A program made the translations under genes and the position numbers. A stretch of DNA of 64,000 bases from Flaveria trinervia (lineage: Eukaryota > Streptophyta > Magnoliopsida > Asterales > Asteraceae), in NCBI GenBank assembly GCA_025506515.1, contig CM046454.1, positions 59,474,913 through 59,538,912 on the forward strand, written 5' to 3'. Positions 11,581-21,543 of this stretch are shown in pieces; the first letter of the stretch is position 1; each line of letters opens with the position of its first letter. The notes beneath the pieces are model-generated. The model was not told the DNA's origin and did no database searches. It was given only the letters and a program-made list of their open reading frames with translations.

Positions 11581-11812
11581 AAGGCTTTTACAACATGAAA
11601 TCAATATGAAATCACCTAAATCTCAATGGATTTGAGATGTGATGATTAACAGAACTTTCCCAACCAATAACAAGCAAAATTCAATCAAATTCCATACCAA
11701 ATACACTCAACTTTATTGATGAAATATTGATATTGAACAAAAAGAACCAAAAACCTCAATTTCTCTCTCTAAAAATCTTCAAATCTTTAATGAATTTGAT
11801 CCAAAATGGTTC

Positions 11813-12269
11813 TGTTACCAAATTTTTAGCTCAAATTAAACACACTTGAATCAAATCATGAAGATTATGGATTAAAATATGATAAACACACTAAAACCCT
11901 AATTTGATCTATATTGATTGCATATAATTTGTACAAATTGAAAACCCCCAATCAATTCGTCATCTAACTAGTAGCCTAATCTCATTACAATTAGTCTATT
12001 TATAGTGAATAAAATATTCACTAATTACATTTAACTCCCTAAACTTAGACTAATTAATGGAAATTACATATAAATCATAAAAATGAGTAAAACAAGATAA
12101 AATATATTTTGCTCACAGAACATATATTATTACAATAAAACTCCTAGTCATCTAAATTTTCAACGTCTTGTCTCGATTCTTCGTCTCAAACGTGTCGGGT
12201 TTGACTTTTGTTGACTTTGACATGATATTAACTTTGTTGACTTTGACTGTATCGTTTACAGCTCCAACA
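11813..12269 (-). repeat. Putative 5' LTR of Copia C (about 457 bp)
   Basis: The minus strand starts TGTTGGAGCTG at 12269 and ends TTTGGTAACA at 11813, with a TATA box CTATAAATAGA (12004-11997) in the middle. TG...CA ends, length and position upstream of a Gag frame support an LTR. Against it, the sequence after the LTR does not clearly match the usual tRNA-Met site, and the second LTR is outside the window. Confidence 0.45.
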
Positions 12270-12337
12270 TTACTTGATTCTCTTTTGACAAAATTTAAGA
12301 CCAAAGTGGCAAAAGTTCACGAAAGAGCATTGAAGAC

Positions 12338-12511
12338 ATGAATGGGTGCTATTTAATCAACAAAGATGGCACCTATGATGATGAAATGCTTCAACAGTTT
12401 GTGGAACTAATTGTGGATAGAGACGTAAAAGTGTCCACATATAGTGAATTGAATCATGCCACAAGGAATTTCAGTCATTACAACAACTATGTTTGCCTTA
12501 GCAAGAGCTAG
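12338..12511 (+). other. Short unassigned ORF remnant (57 codons)
   Basis: An open frame starts MNGCYLINKDGTYDDEMLQQ and ends at TAG 12511. The segment around STYSELNHATRNFS faintly recalls the start of plant receptor-kinase catalytic domains, but that is too weak for a call. It lies in the 265-bp gap between the LTR of Copia C and the Gypsy LTR, where I find nothing else. It may be a fragment of a captured or broken host gene. Confidence 0.2.
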
Positions 12512-12534
12512 CACCAATACCCAAGTTTGGTTAG

Positions 12535-12888
12535 TGATGCAGTCGGAAACATAAGAATAACAATTGAACCTATTGATTCAATGAGAATACAAGGAACAAT
12601 TCTTCTAATTTATTGTTGATTCAAAAAGAATGTCGATAACTAGGATTTTACACTTATACACATTATGATAGAGAGAAAAAAAGATTTTTTCATAAACTTC
12701 AATAATAATTCCTTCAATCTCTTACAAGCATATAAATAAACAAAGTAAAAGTTTAATGGGCCACAAAACATAAATGGGCCAAAATTGGGCCAAATGTAAA
12801 GCCCAAATAAACATAAAAATAAGACAAAATTGAAATAACTCATAAAATAAGCTGTTTTTTGGCCGAAACGATGACCAAACCGCCTACA
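12535..12888 (-). repeat. 3' LTR of the Gypsy derivative (354 bp)
   Basis: The minus strand runs TGTAGGCGG (12888) to CTGCATCA (12535). It matches 15444-15803 over its whole length, including 'gatagagagaaaaaaa' and 'aacttcaataataattcctt'. By eye the two differ at roughly one base in eight, an old pair. No polypurine tract borders it; pol sequence begins five bases away. Confidence 0.8.
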
Positions 12889-13644
12889 AATGTGAGCAAG
12901 CTCGGCCTCTTCTATCCATACACATGTCTTCCCCTTCATATAGTCTGTCACTAGAGCCATAATAGAACTGAAATATGAAATGAATCGTCTATAAAAAGAA
13001 GCAAGTCCATGAAAACTACAAACTTCAGTAATGGTAGTAGGAGTTGGCCAATTTGTAATAGCTGCTACTTTAGATTCATCCACTTGTATTCCCATCATAG
13101 AAACAACATACCCAAAAAAGCAGAACTTTATGGGTCATAAAACACACTTCTTTGGTACTTCATAAAAGCTATCCATGCGAAGTAAAGACAAAACTTGCCT
13201 GACATGCATCAGGTGCTCACTGGAAGAAGCACTATAGATAAGAATGCCATCAAAATACACCACCACAAAATTCCGAATAAAAGGTGTGAGCAACTGATTC
13301 ATCGCACACATAAAAGTGATTGGTGTGTTTGATAAGCCAAAAGGAATTACCAACCATTCATACAATCCTTCATGAGTTTTGAAGGCAGTTTTCCATTCAT
13401 CACCAGGCCTAAGACGAATCTGGTAATATCCACTCTCCAAATCCAACTTTGTGAAATTGGTAGCACCACTAATCTGATCAAGCAAATCATCAAGTCTAGG
13501 GATAGGAAACCAATACCTCACAGTAATCTTGTTGATAGCTCGATTGTCAACACACATACGACAAGTGCCATCTTTTTTTGGAGTCAACAAAGCAGGAGCA
13601 ACACAAGTACTCATACTTTCACGAACATGGCCCTTAGATACCAA
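12889..13644 (-). pseudogene. Gypsy reverse transcriptase, catalytic box changed and 3' half missing
   Basis: Frame 13644-13135 reads VAPALLTPKKDGTCRMCVDN, then NKITVRYWFPIPRLDDLLDQ and FTKLDLESGYYQIR, the standard Gypsy RT blocks. The catalytic box is YFDG instead of YFDD: the second Asp codon is GGC (13248-13246). The thumb follows in another frame (13098-12895: MGIQVDESKVAAITNWPTP, SFHGLASFYRRFI) and stops at CVWIEEAELA, where the LTR begins. RNase H and integrase are absent, so the element could move only in trans. Confidence 0.85.
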
Positions 13645-14511
13645 CTCCTTAACTTGTCTTCTTAATTCCTCATGCTATGCTAGGCTCATCCTGTAATGTT
13701 GCCTATTAGGCAACTGTGATCCAGGTTCTAGATCAATATGATATTGGATTTCATGCAAAAATGGCAAACCATTGGGAAATTTAGTGGGAAAAACATCAAA
13801 AAATTCCTTAAGTACGGGAATCATATCATGAGGAACTAGCATTGTCAACCTCTTCTTTACCTATCAACACAAAAACATCATCCCCAGCCTCCAGCTCGTC
13901 CTCAAATTGAGAAAGAGTCAACAACGTAGCAGTAGGTTTGGTAGCCATCTCCATGGGTTTAGTGGGTAACAATGTTATCTTCACGTTATCAAACACAAAA
14001 CTATAAGTATTAAACCGCCTATTATGCTTCATATTACGATCATATTCCCAAAGCCTACCTAACAAAAATGGCATGCATTCATGGGAACCACATCACACCA
14101 AACTTCTTCCTTGTATGTTTTACCAAAAGAAAAAGAAACAAGGGTACGCTTGGTTGCTGGCACCTCGCCTCCTTTCTTAAGCCATTCGAGTTTGTAAGGT
14201 ATAGGATGGTTCTCTGTTTTTAGGCTCAACTTTCTAACAGCTTCCTCGGAAACTAAATTTTCACATCTCCTCGAATTAATAACAAAAGTACAAACCTTCC
14301 CCAAAGCGGTAGATGTTGAATGAAAGATCTTATGCTTAAGCCAATAATTGTCATTTGCCTTAGGTGTATAACATGAACGTCTAACCACCAGACATGTTCC
14401 CACATCTCCACCATCTTCCCACTCCTCAGGGTCAGTGAACATATTTCTTTTACCAACTTTCTTACACTCTGACTGCCAATGACCAGTGTCCCCACAATTG
14501 AAACACTTCAT
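13645..14511 (-). pseudogene. Gypsy nucleocapsid knuckle and protease, catalytic motif lost
   Basis: The frame at 14511-14059 opens with the zinc knuckle CFNCGDTGHWQSEC and continues to a retropepsin region: CENLVSEEAVRKLSLKTE, then PYKLEWLKKGGEVP and EEVWCDVVPMNACHF. The active site, normally Asp-Ser/Gly-Gly, reads N-S-R (Asn codon at 14277-14275), changes explained by G-to-A on the coding strand. The protease tail (14074-13826: MPFLLGRLWEYDRN) lies in another frame. Confidence 0.75.
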
Positions 14512-15442
14512 GCTACTACTTCCGACTCCTTTAGAAGGTGGTCCATTGTTACCAACACCTTATTTTGTTTGGTTTGGCACAAAACGAGATGTCAGATTAC
14601 CCAAACCAGAACTTTCTCCAATAGAAGATGAAACACCACTACGCCAGTTTTGTTTTTCAAAAGCTAGAGGAGGTTGATAAGCATCAGAAAGTGTCACTGG
14701 ATCAAACATGTTAATGAACTCCATAATCTGAACCCTTAGTCTACCAATGTAATGGGAAATGAGTTGTTCTTCTGTTTCTTGAATATCATTTCTTGAAATT
14801 AATTGGTAGAACTCAGTCGTGTAATCCTCAACAAACATGGACCCTTGTCTTAAATTTTGTAACCACTGGTACATTAATCGTTGTTAATTATGAGGAATAA
14901 AGTTGGCCCTCATACACTTCTTATCTTCCTCCAAGTTGTGACCCTTGGCTTTCCAAATCTCTACTAAGTCAGTTTCAATTGTTGCCACCACGCAGAAGCC
15001 CTTACACGTAGCCTAGTAGCAATCAATGAAACCTTTTTGTCTTCCGGAACCTCTTTGAATTCGAACACTTCTTCAACAACAACAAGCCAATCAATGGATT
15101 TCTCCGGATTCAAAGTATCACCATCGAATTCAGGAATACTGGTTCTCATTCCTGCCTCCCAACGCCTATGATCACCCATTCGATTCTGCGGTACGTGTTC
15201 ATCAGAAGAAGAACTGTCACCCTCATAAAATGGATTTTCATCATCTACTGCTTCATGACAGTTACAATTACGCCTCCCTGATTCATCAAAATTTGCATTT
15301 GATCAGCTAACTCATAAAAAATTTGATCTAACCGCTCCTCCATCCTTGCCATAATACGCTGTTCCAACTCCTGCTCATGAACACCATGAAGAGGTCTACT
15401 CCGTGGAGGCATCTTGATCAGGAAATTTGGCTCTGATACCAA
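14512..15442 (-). pseudogene. gag: Gypsy Gag, frameshifted
   Basis: The N-terminal part (15442-15245) reads MPPRSRPLHG, then EQRIMARMEERLDQIFYELA. The capsid-like domain follows in pieces: 15179-14964 (FDGDTLNPEKSIDWL, SAWWQQLKLT) and 14874-14560 (NLRQGSMFVEDYTTEFYQLI, FDPVTLSDAYQ). This is the retrotrans_gag pattern of plant Ty3/Gypsy elements. Two frameshifts and a stop separate the pieces. The zinc knuckle lies just downstream at about 14510-14469. Confidence 0.75.
15429..15441 (-). other. Primer-binding site of the Gypsy derivative
   Basis: The minus strand reads TGGTATCAGAGCC, an exact match to the usual initiator tRNA-Met site, two bases from the LTR boundary at 15444. It shows that 15444-15803 acts as the 5' LTR of the left-hand copy. 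Confidence 0.85.
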
Positions 15443-15443
15443 C

Positions 15444-15803
15444 TGATGTAGTTAGAAACAGAAGAATAATAGTTAAACCTGTTGATTCAACGAGAGTACC
15501 AGGAATAATTCTTCTAATTTATCGTTGATTCATAAAGAATGCTGATAAATAGGATTTCACACTAACACACACTACGATAGAGAGAAAAAAAATATTTTTT
15601 CATAAACTTCAATAATAATTCCTTCACTTTCTTACAAGCATATAAAGAAACAAAGAAAAAGTTTAAGGGGCCACAAAACATAAACGAGCCAAAATATAGG
15701 CCAAATGTAAAGTCAAACAAAATATAAAAAAATAAGACAAAAATTAAAATAACTCATAAAATAAGCCGTTTTTGGGCCGTAAAGATGACCCAAACCGCCT
15801 ACA
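15444..15803 (-). repeat. Gypsy LTR shared between the two tandem internal copies (360 bp)
   Basis: TG...CA ends (TGTAGGCGG at 15803, CTACATCA at 15444) and full-length similarity to 12535-12888 identify it. It is bordered by a primer site on one side and by truncated pol on the other, so it would serve as 5' LTR for the left unit and 3' LTR for the right unit, as expected after unequal recombination. Confidence 0.8.
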
Positions 15804-16065
15804 AATGTCTTCCCATTCATACAGTCTTTTATAACTTAAAAGCAAGCTCGACCTCTCCTGTCCATACAAATGTCTTTCCCTTCATACAATTTGTCACTGG
15901 ATTCATAATAGAACTAAAATGTGGAATGAATTGTCTATAAAAAGAAGCAAGTCCATGAAAACTACGAACTTCAGTAATAGTAGAAGGAGTTGGCTAATTT
16001 GTAATAGCTGTTACTTTAGATTCATCCACTTGTATTCCCCCGCAGAAACAACATACCCCAAAAAC
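15804..16065 (-). pseudogene. Second Gypsy RT fragment, cut by Copia B1
   Basis: From 15842 to 16060 the sequence matches 12896-13115, the end of the Gypsy RT ('aagaagcaagtccatgaaaa', 'gtaatagctg'). It stops at 'aaaac', where the B1 LTR begins. The continuation of this Gypsy may be the remnant starting near 28491. Confidence 0.75.
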
Positions 16066-16787
16066 TGTTGATCCATATGTACCTAGTTTACGATCTTAAT
16101 GTAATATGTCTGTCATCTCCTAAATGTATGAAACGAATGAGTTGAATGAAACATAATATGTGGTTATTGATCTTTATGTGTAATGTTTCAGTGTATGTTT
16201 TAATGTTTATCATTTAGGTTTGTGGTTGTTTGAATAAATCTTAGTCAAGTAACTATTGAGAAACACATTCAAACTTAGTCGTATGAAGTCTTCATGCGAA
16301 TGAACCATGCTAATGGTTCATACGCATGAATACTTCATGCTAATGGACCAGTCGCACGACTGAACCAGGAGACTGGATCAATCACACGACTGAGACATAC
16401 GGATAACTCAGTCGCACAACTGAACCTTCAGTCGTGTGATTGACTCAGTCGCATGCTTTAGTCGCACGACTGAACCATGCTAATGGTCCAGTCGCATGAT
16501 TGACTAACCTTAACCTATAAATACCATTTAATTTGTGGAAAAACATAGCACTTTGAAGAATTCGACTCTTACTCGTACCTTAGCCGTCCAAAATGTCCAA
16601 GAAAGCCAGTCCAATTCATAGATCGTTCTTGATCGATTCCTATTCGTTCTTAACGTTTAATTTCATTTTATATCGATCGGGTTAACATTCTCACTGATTG
16701 GATCGCCAATCAAATAGGATTCCGCACTATTTGAGTTGGTATACACGTGAATCAGTTAGTATTCTGTCCAGTACACGGTCCATAACA
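16066..16787 (+). repeat. 5' LTR of Copia B1 (722 bp)
   Basis: It begins TGTTGATCC and ends CCATAACA, followed by the primer site. It matches the B2 LTR (51133-51776), which is about 80 bp shorter. A motif array (16276-16505) precedes the TATA box TATAAATA at 16516-16523. Downstream 'gattggatcgccaatcaaat' forms a short inverted repeat conserved in both copies, possibly a stem near the RNA end. Confidence 0.9.
16276..16505. repeat. AGTCGCACGACT motif array in U3 of Copia B1
   Basis: More than ten close copies of the quasi-palindrome AGTCG-CA-CGACT or half-sites such as GTCGCATGATTGA fill the LTR just upstream of the TATA box. The arms AGTCG and CGACT are exact inverted repeats. The same motif recurs in the leader, the spacer and the accessory intron. 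Confidence 0.85.
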
Positions 16788-16789
16788 AG

Positions 16790-16801
16790 TGGTATCAGAG
16801 C
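16790..16801 (+). other. Primer-binding site of Copia B1
   Basis: TGGTATCAGAGC lies two bases after the LTR end and is complementary to the 3' end of plant initiator tRNA-Met, the usual minus-strand primer of Copia elements. Confidence 0.9.
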
Positions 16802-17008
16802 CTTGGCTCTTGATTTGCGTGTGATTCAATCGAGTTGATATAAAATCGTGTTTCATGCAAAAACACAATTTTTTGTGTCAAAATGTTGTTTTGGACGTCT
16901 CCAGATCAAAAAGTTAATGTTTTCCGACATACGACAATTAGGGTTAGTGAGAAGTTCGTGTTTTTTCGTCAAAATACCTTAAACCCTCAAATTCTCAAAA
17001 TTCAGCAG

Positions 17009-17240
17009 CTTCAGTTGCACGATTGACTCAATCGCACGACTGAATCCATATGCATCCTTCATATGCACGATTGGACTCAGTCGTTCATCCATTCGTACGA
17101 CTAAATTGCCCATTCGCATTGTACATCCGCACCTATCCATTAGCACGAGTGAGCCATCCGCATTTGCTCATTCACACGTCTGAGTCAACCTCATTGTTCA
17201 ATCGCACGAATTGTCCAATCACACACCTTCATTCGCACAA
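17009..17240. repeat. Second B1 motif array, in the leader between primer site and gag
   Basis: Repeats such as GCACGATTGACTCAATCGCACGACTGA and shorter half-sites occupy the leader, ending about 40 bp before the Gag ATG at 17278. The 64-codon frame here is an accident of the repeat. Copia B2 has the same array at 52003-52215. Confidence 0.75.
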
Positions 17241-17277
17241 GTAAAATAGTTTGTTCTAAAGACCAAAGTCAAAAGTA

Positions 17278-20061
17278 ATGGAGGATCAATATTCAGCATT
17301 CACCACAGGAAGGGATTCTTGGATTTAAAATTTGTTGCTTGTAGAAAATGAAGTGGGAAATCATAACAAGCCCCTAAGCTAATAACGTTAGATGGTTATC
17401 CACAATGGAAGTAAAGGTTTGAGATTTACTTAAATGGAGTAGATCCAATCTGTAGGTGCAGATGGAGTCAAACTTACCTTAGGCTGTATGACTGACGACC
17501 AAAAGGTAAAGTATAATGCAGAGAAGAAAGTTTATGCATTGCTAACTCAGGCAATTCCTAAGGACATCTTCCATCAATTTTCTTAGAACAAGCAAGCTAA
17601 GAAGCTGTGAGATGCATTAGAAAAGAGGTATGAAGGAAATGTATCGCTAAAAGCTCTAAAGGCTAAAGCGTTGAAGAAGAAGTTTGACCACTTCTCGTCA
17701 ATGGGAAATGAGAGTTTGGACAACGTCGTTGATCGATTCTACCACTTGATGAGTGATCTGCACACTCATGGAGTCACCACATCTATGGAAGACAAAGTTT
17801 CAAATTTTGCAGATGGGTTGCCTGAGAAGTGGAGTTGGTTTGTTTCCAACCTAAGATAGAATAATATGCTGGCAAAGTTAGATATCAATGACTTCATTCT
17901 GAAATTGAGAGAGGAAGAGTTGAGGATGAAGTACATGGCCCAAAAGTCTTCATATGACAAGAATCCTGCACTGTACAACTCAACTCCACAAGCCAAAACG
18001 TCTAGAGCACCACTTCAAACGGCATTTGTGTCGAGTTCAGCTGCTCCATCTCAAGTTACTACTTTAGGATCTGACAAGTCAAGGTCGACTTGTACCCAAT
18101 ACATAGCACCTGAAGCCAATGCTACAAAACTAGACCGAGAATCTCAGGGAATGTGACAGTGGAGGTAGTAAAGGAACACATGGATCTCTTAGTAGCTGTC
18201 GTTCACTCCTATGACGGACTAGTTGTTGGGAAGATTGGGAACTGCCATCTGGCAGATTAGGACTACGAGCAGGTAGACGAGATAGAGCTGGAGAGAATGG
18301 GCATCATGTGGGCCTTAGCAAGTGCTGTTCGGAGAGCTAAAAAGTTTGTCAAGAAGACCAGACAGAACTTGATTGCTACTAAGGATACAACTTTTGGTTT
18401 TGACAAGACCAAAGTTACCTGCTTCAACTGTGGGGAAAAGGGGCACTTCAAACGTGAATATGTGAAGCCTAAGAAGATAGGAAATGGGAATCCATTCTCA
18501 TCTTTCACTCGTCAAGATAAACCCACAAGCAGCCCTACTTCGTCGAGCAAGGATCCTAAAGCCTTAACCGCTCATGATGACGAAGGACAAGATTGGAGCT
18601 TTCAGTTTGTGTCTCCGTGAGAATCCAACATCGCTAGTGTTGAAGATCTAGATGACGGCTCAGAAAGTGAAGGTGATATTGCAGTGGAACTCGTGATGTC
18701 AAATGTTGAAGACACTGCAACTGTTGTTGATCACCTGCCTGAAGAACGGAGAAGTTCCACATGTTCAGAATCACCAAAACCAGAAAAGTCAGACACTGCT
18801 CTGATGGCTGATTCAACCTCACCCTCTCAGGTAAGTTCCACTACTCAAATTTTCAATAATCATGCTTGTTCTGATTGTAATAAATTTAAGGAAAGTATTG
18901 ATTTGAAATTTTATAGGTTATTAGATCATAATGATAGCTTAGTAAAGGACTTACAACTATGCACAGAAGTAAATAGAGTTTTAAAACAAAATGAGCACAG
19001 TTATAAAGAAAAGATAGAACTTTTGAATAATCAACTTCGAGAAACTAAAGTTGTAGCTTTTAACCAGGCTAATGACATTAAGTTCTATCTTAACTCCCTA
19101 GAAGACACTAAGAAAGAAAAAGCGGTTTTGGAAGTAGATGTAAATTCATTAAAGCAAAAACTACATAGTTGGACAAGTTCTTCTCACATTCTCCAACACT
19201 TAGTGTGAGAATGCAACAATAGGGAGGGTTTGGGATATAAAGTGGTTCCACTACCACATGAGACCTTTATGAATTCCAAAAGTAAACCAATAAATAATAA
19301 CCCGATAAAGGATCATGTGGTGTCCACTCCTCTTATAAGTGATCCAGTTTCCACATGTAAACCAAATGAATCTGTCACTAAACAAAAGGATGCCACTTCA
19401 AAATCTAAAGGTAAAATGCCTTGTGTTAATCTGGACGAACAATTTGCAAAGGTTAAAATAAAGTCTGCTTCAACCAAGTATATTTCTGAACCCAGAAATA
19501 CCAAACAAATTAACCAATCACGTGTTTCATGTCTAAGTCCAAATAAACAAAAAGGGAAAAGATGTTAAACAGGTTCAAACAATTAAGTTTGTTAAACAAG
19601 ATAAAACATCTAAACAAGAAGTGTCAAAACCTAAAGAGAATAAAGTCACACGTGTGTCACACACTTCTCCATAGAAACATGTAAATTGTCAAGTTGAAAG
19701 CAGATCATGCTACAACTGTGGAAAGTATGGGCATATCGCGTCTTACTGTCCTTGTTATGAGACACCAAAGAAAAAGATTGAACTTTATGACACTAAAGCA
19801 AGCTCTTCCAAAAGAAACTCCATGAATCCACCAAAAGGAGTCAGCGAACCTAAAGCTCAACCTATCAGCCAGTCGTCTGTTTATCTCAAACAGGCCTTAC
19901 ACAAAGCTGGGTTATGGAAAGAAAAGTCTATATCTGGTAATGAGAACAAGAAGACAAATGATCTTCCCTCACCCTCTAATGGACAATGGTTAGAATTTAT
20001 GATGTGTGATGACTCTGGGACACCCAAGCCGGTCAAGGCTTGGGTCCCTAACCTTAACTAA
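17278..20061 (+). pseudogene. gag: Copia B1 Gag (UBN2-type domain, two zinc knuckles, coiled coil)
   Basis: ATG 17278 opens MEDQYSAFTTGRDSW, matching the start of the B2 gag. A UBN2-like capsid domain follows (VYALLTQAIPKDIFHQFS, FYHLMSDLHTHGVTTSMED). The TAG at 17857-17859 is shared with B2. The first knuckle reads CFNCGEKGHFKREY, its last Cys changed to Tyr (18459-18461). A long Lys/Glu-rich coiled coil covers about 18880-19200 (IELLNNQLRE, KKEKAVLEVDVNSLKQKL). The second knuckle CYNCGKYGHIASYC (19708-19750) is intact. Gag ends AWVPNLN then TAA (20059-20061), in frame with pol. Many stops are present, several of C-to-T type. Confidence 0.85.
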
Positions 20062-21543
20062 TGTTTTCAACTGAATGTGCAGGGTGTTCGCTATAGTGTT
20101 GATACAAACACTTGGATTGTAGATAGCGGAGCATCCAGGTACATGACTGGGAACCAGGAACTCCTGTCAAACGTCAAAAAAATCAAAGGAGGTCATGTTT
20201 CTTTTGCTGGAAACAAAGGAGGGTACATCACAGCTCAAGGGGAAGTAGGGTACCAGAAAGTGAAGTTTGACAAGGTAAACTATGTTTAACAACTTCAAAA
20301 TAATTTGCTTTCTGCTTCCCAAATATGTGACAAGGGATTTAAGGTAGATTTAGACAATAAGAAGTGCTATGTCCTGAAAAAGGACTATGTGATTCCGGAG
20401 GACCAAGTCTTAATGTCAGCCTCAAGATATAACGACCTTTACGTCTTGAATCTATCAAAGGCCTCCACAACGGATCATCAAGTTCAGTGCTTCTTGTCAA
20501 AAGCTACTGAGAAGGATTCTATTTCCTGGCATAGGAGAATGGGGCACATCAATCCACGGAAGATGAACCACTTGATCCAGAATGATCTAGTGCGAGTAGT
20601 CAATGTCAAGAACTTTCAACTCCTGGAGTTTTGTGTCGGCTGCAAGAAAGGCAAACAGACAAAGAAGTCTCATAAGGCAAAGAAAGTTAATTATATAGAA
20701 CTGCCTCTTGAACTTCTTCACATGGATCTGTTTGATCTAGTTAGTACAAGAAGCATCGCAGGCTACCTGTACTGCTATGTAGTTACAAATGACTACTCAT
20801 GATTCTCTTGGGTGATGTTTCTGAAATCAAAATCAGAAACATTTGAGTCATTCAAAGGATTGGTAACTACACTGGAGTCTCTCTACAAGCTGAAGGTAAG
20901 ACAAGTATGCTCAGAGAACGAAACCGAGTTCAAGAACCAATGGATGGAGGCTTTCTGCAAGGAAAAGGGAACTGTGCACCAGTTCACTTCCGCCTACACT
21001 CCTCAGATGAACGGAGTTGCTGAGAGAAAGAATCGCAACTTAATAGAGACAGCACGAACAATGCTAGCAGACTCGAAACTGCCGATCCAATTTTGGAATG
21101 AGGCAGTTGCCAATGCGTGTTACATGTTGAATCGAGTTTTGGTGGTAAAATTTCATGGCAAGACATGTTATGAGTTACTTCAACGACGTAAACCAAATTT
21201 GGAGTACCTTAAACCGTTTGGAGCACCATGTACGTTGCTGAAGAAAACTCAGGAAGGAAAGTTTAACGAGAAGGCTGAAGAGGGCATTTTTCTAGGATAC
21301 AACATACCGAATAAGAGAGTTTACAATAACTCAACAGGTCAAGTAGAGGTTTGGTGTAATGTTGATGTTCAGAGATGCACCACTCCTTCTGCTGGAAAAG
21401 GACGCGCATTCTTTTTCGACTATGATGGATTCTTCAAGTCCTTCAATATCCCTCTCTCCCCTTCCGACGATGAGTTAGTAGCCAAAATGATGTATGATAT
21501 CTTAAACACACATTCACAAGACTCAACATCATTTGGTTCATAA
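20062..21543 (+). pseudogene. Copia B1 protease and integrase
   Basis: Protease: WIVDSGASRYMTGN with an intact catalytic Asp (20122-20124). After an in-frame TAA (20287-20289) the zinc domain follows (WHRRMGHINPRKMNHL, then CVGCKKGKQTKKSH). The integrase core has the first Asp in LLHMDLFD. A TGA (20800-20802) replaces the Arg codon before FSWVMF. The second catalytic Asp is Glu (CSENETEF, 20914-20916), and the third acidic residue is kept in NGVAERKNR. The core continues to RRKPNLEYLKPFG and the linker. All of this lies in one frame, so damage is by substitution, not frameshift. Confidence 0.88.

Larger units (their letters stand above)
9548..12269 (-). mobile_element. Ty1/Copia element C fragment (5' LTR, leader and gag only)
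   Basis: On the minus strand this reads putative LTR (12269-11813), a 750-bp leader with a short repeated motif, then gag to 9548, where Copia A interrupts it. The gag reading continues right up to the A LTR, which supports A being nested in C. The pol of C should lie to the left, beyond the window. C differs from A, B and F in gag sequence and in its repeat motif. Confidence 0.6.
12535..16065 (-). mobile_element. Ty3/Gypsy deletion derivative in tandem LTR-internal-LTR-internal form
   Basis: LTR (12535-12888), truncated pol and gag (12889-15443), LTR (15444-15803), then a second piece of the same pol (15804-16065) cut by Copia B1. Both internal copies have their pol joined to an LTR at nearly the same point: the end of RT is followed directly by LTR, with RNase H and integrase absent. 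Gag, a CCHC knuckle, protease and RT order is Metaviridae; clade not assigned. The shared junction suggests the deletion predates the tandem arrangement. The second junction keeps about 30 bp more, a partial duplication of adjacent pol sequence. Confidence 0.75.

Noticed and set aside
12889..12893. AATGT beside the Gypsy LTR as a target duplication
   Set aside because: The bases left of the LTR (GTTAG) do not match, and the same AATGT follows the second LTR, so it belongs to the pol junction.
15429..15441. tRNA-Met-like sequence
   Set aside because: These TGGTATCAGAGC sequences, here and at 16790, 8662 and 51779, are primer-binding sites next to LTRs; no cloverleaf surrounds them.
16276..17240. 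CRISPR-like array of short repeats
   Set aside because: Spacing is irregular, repeats are degenerate and inverted as well as direct, and the setting is a plant LTR and leader. It is a retrotransposon motif array.
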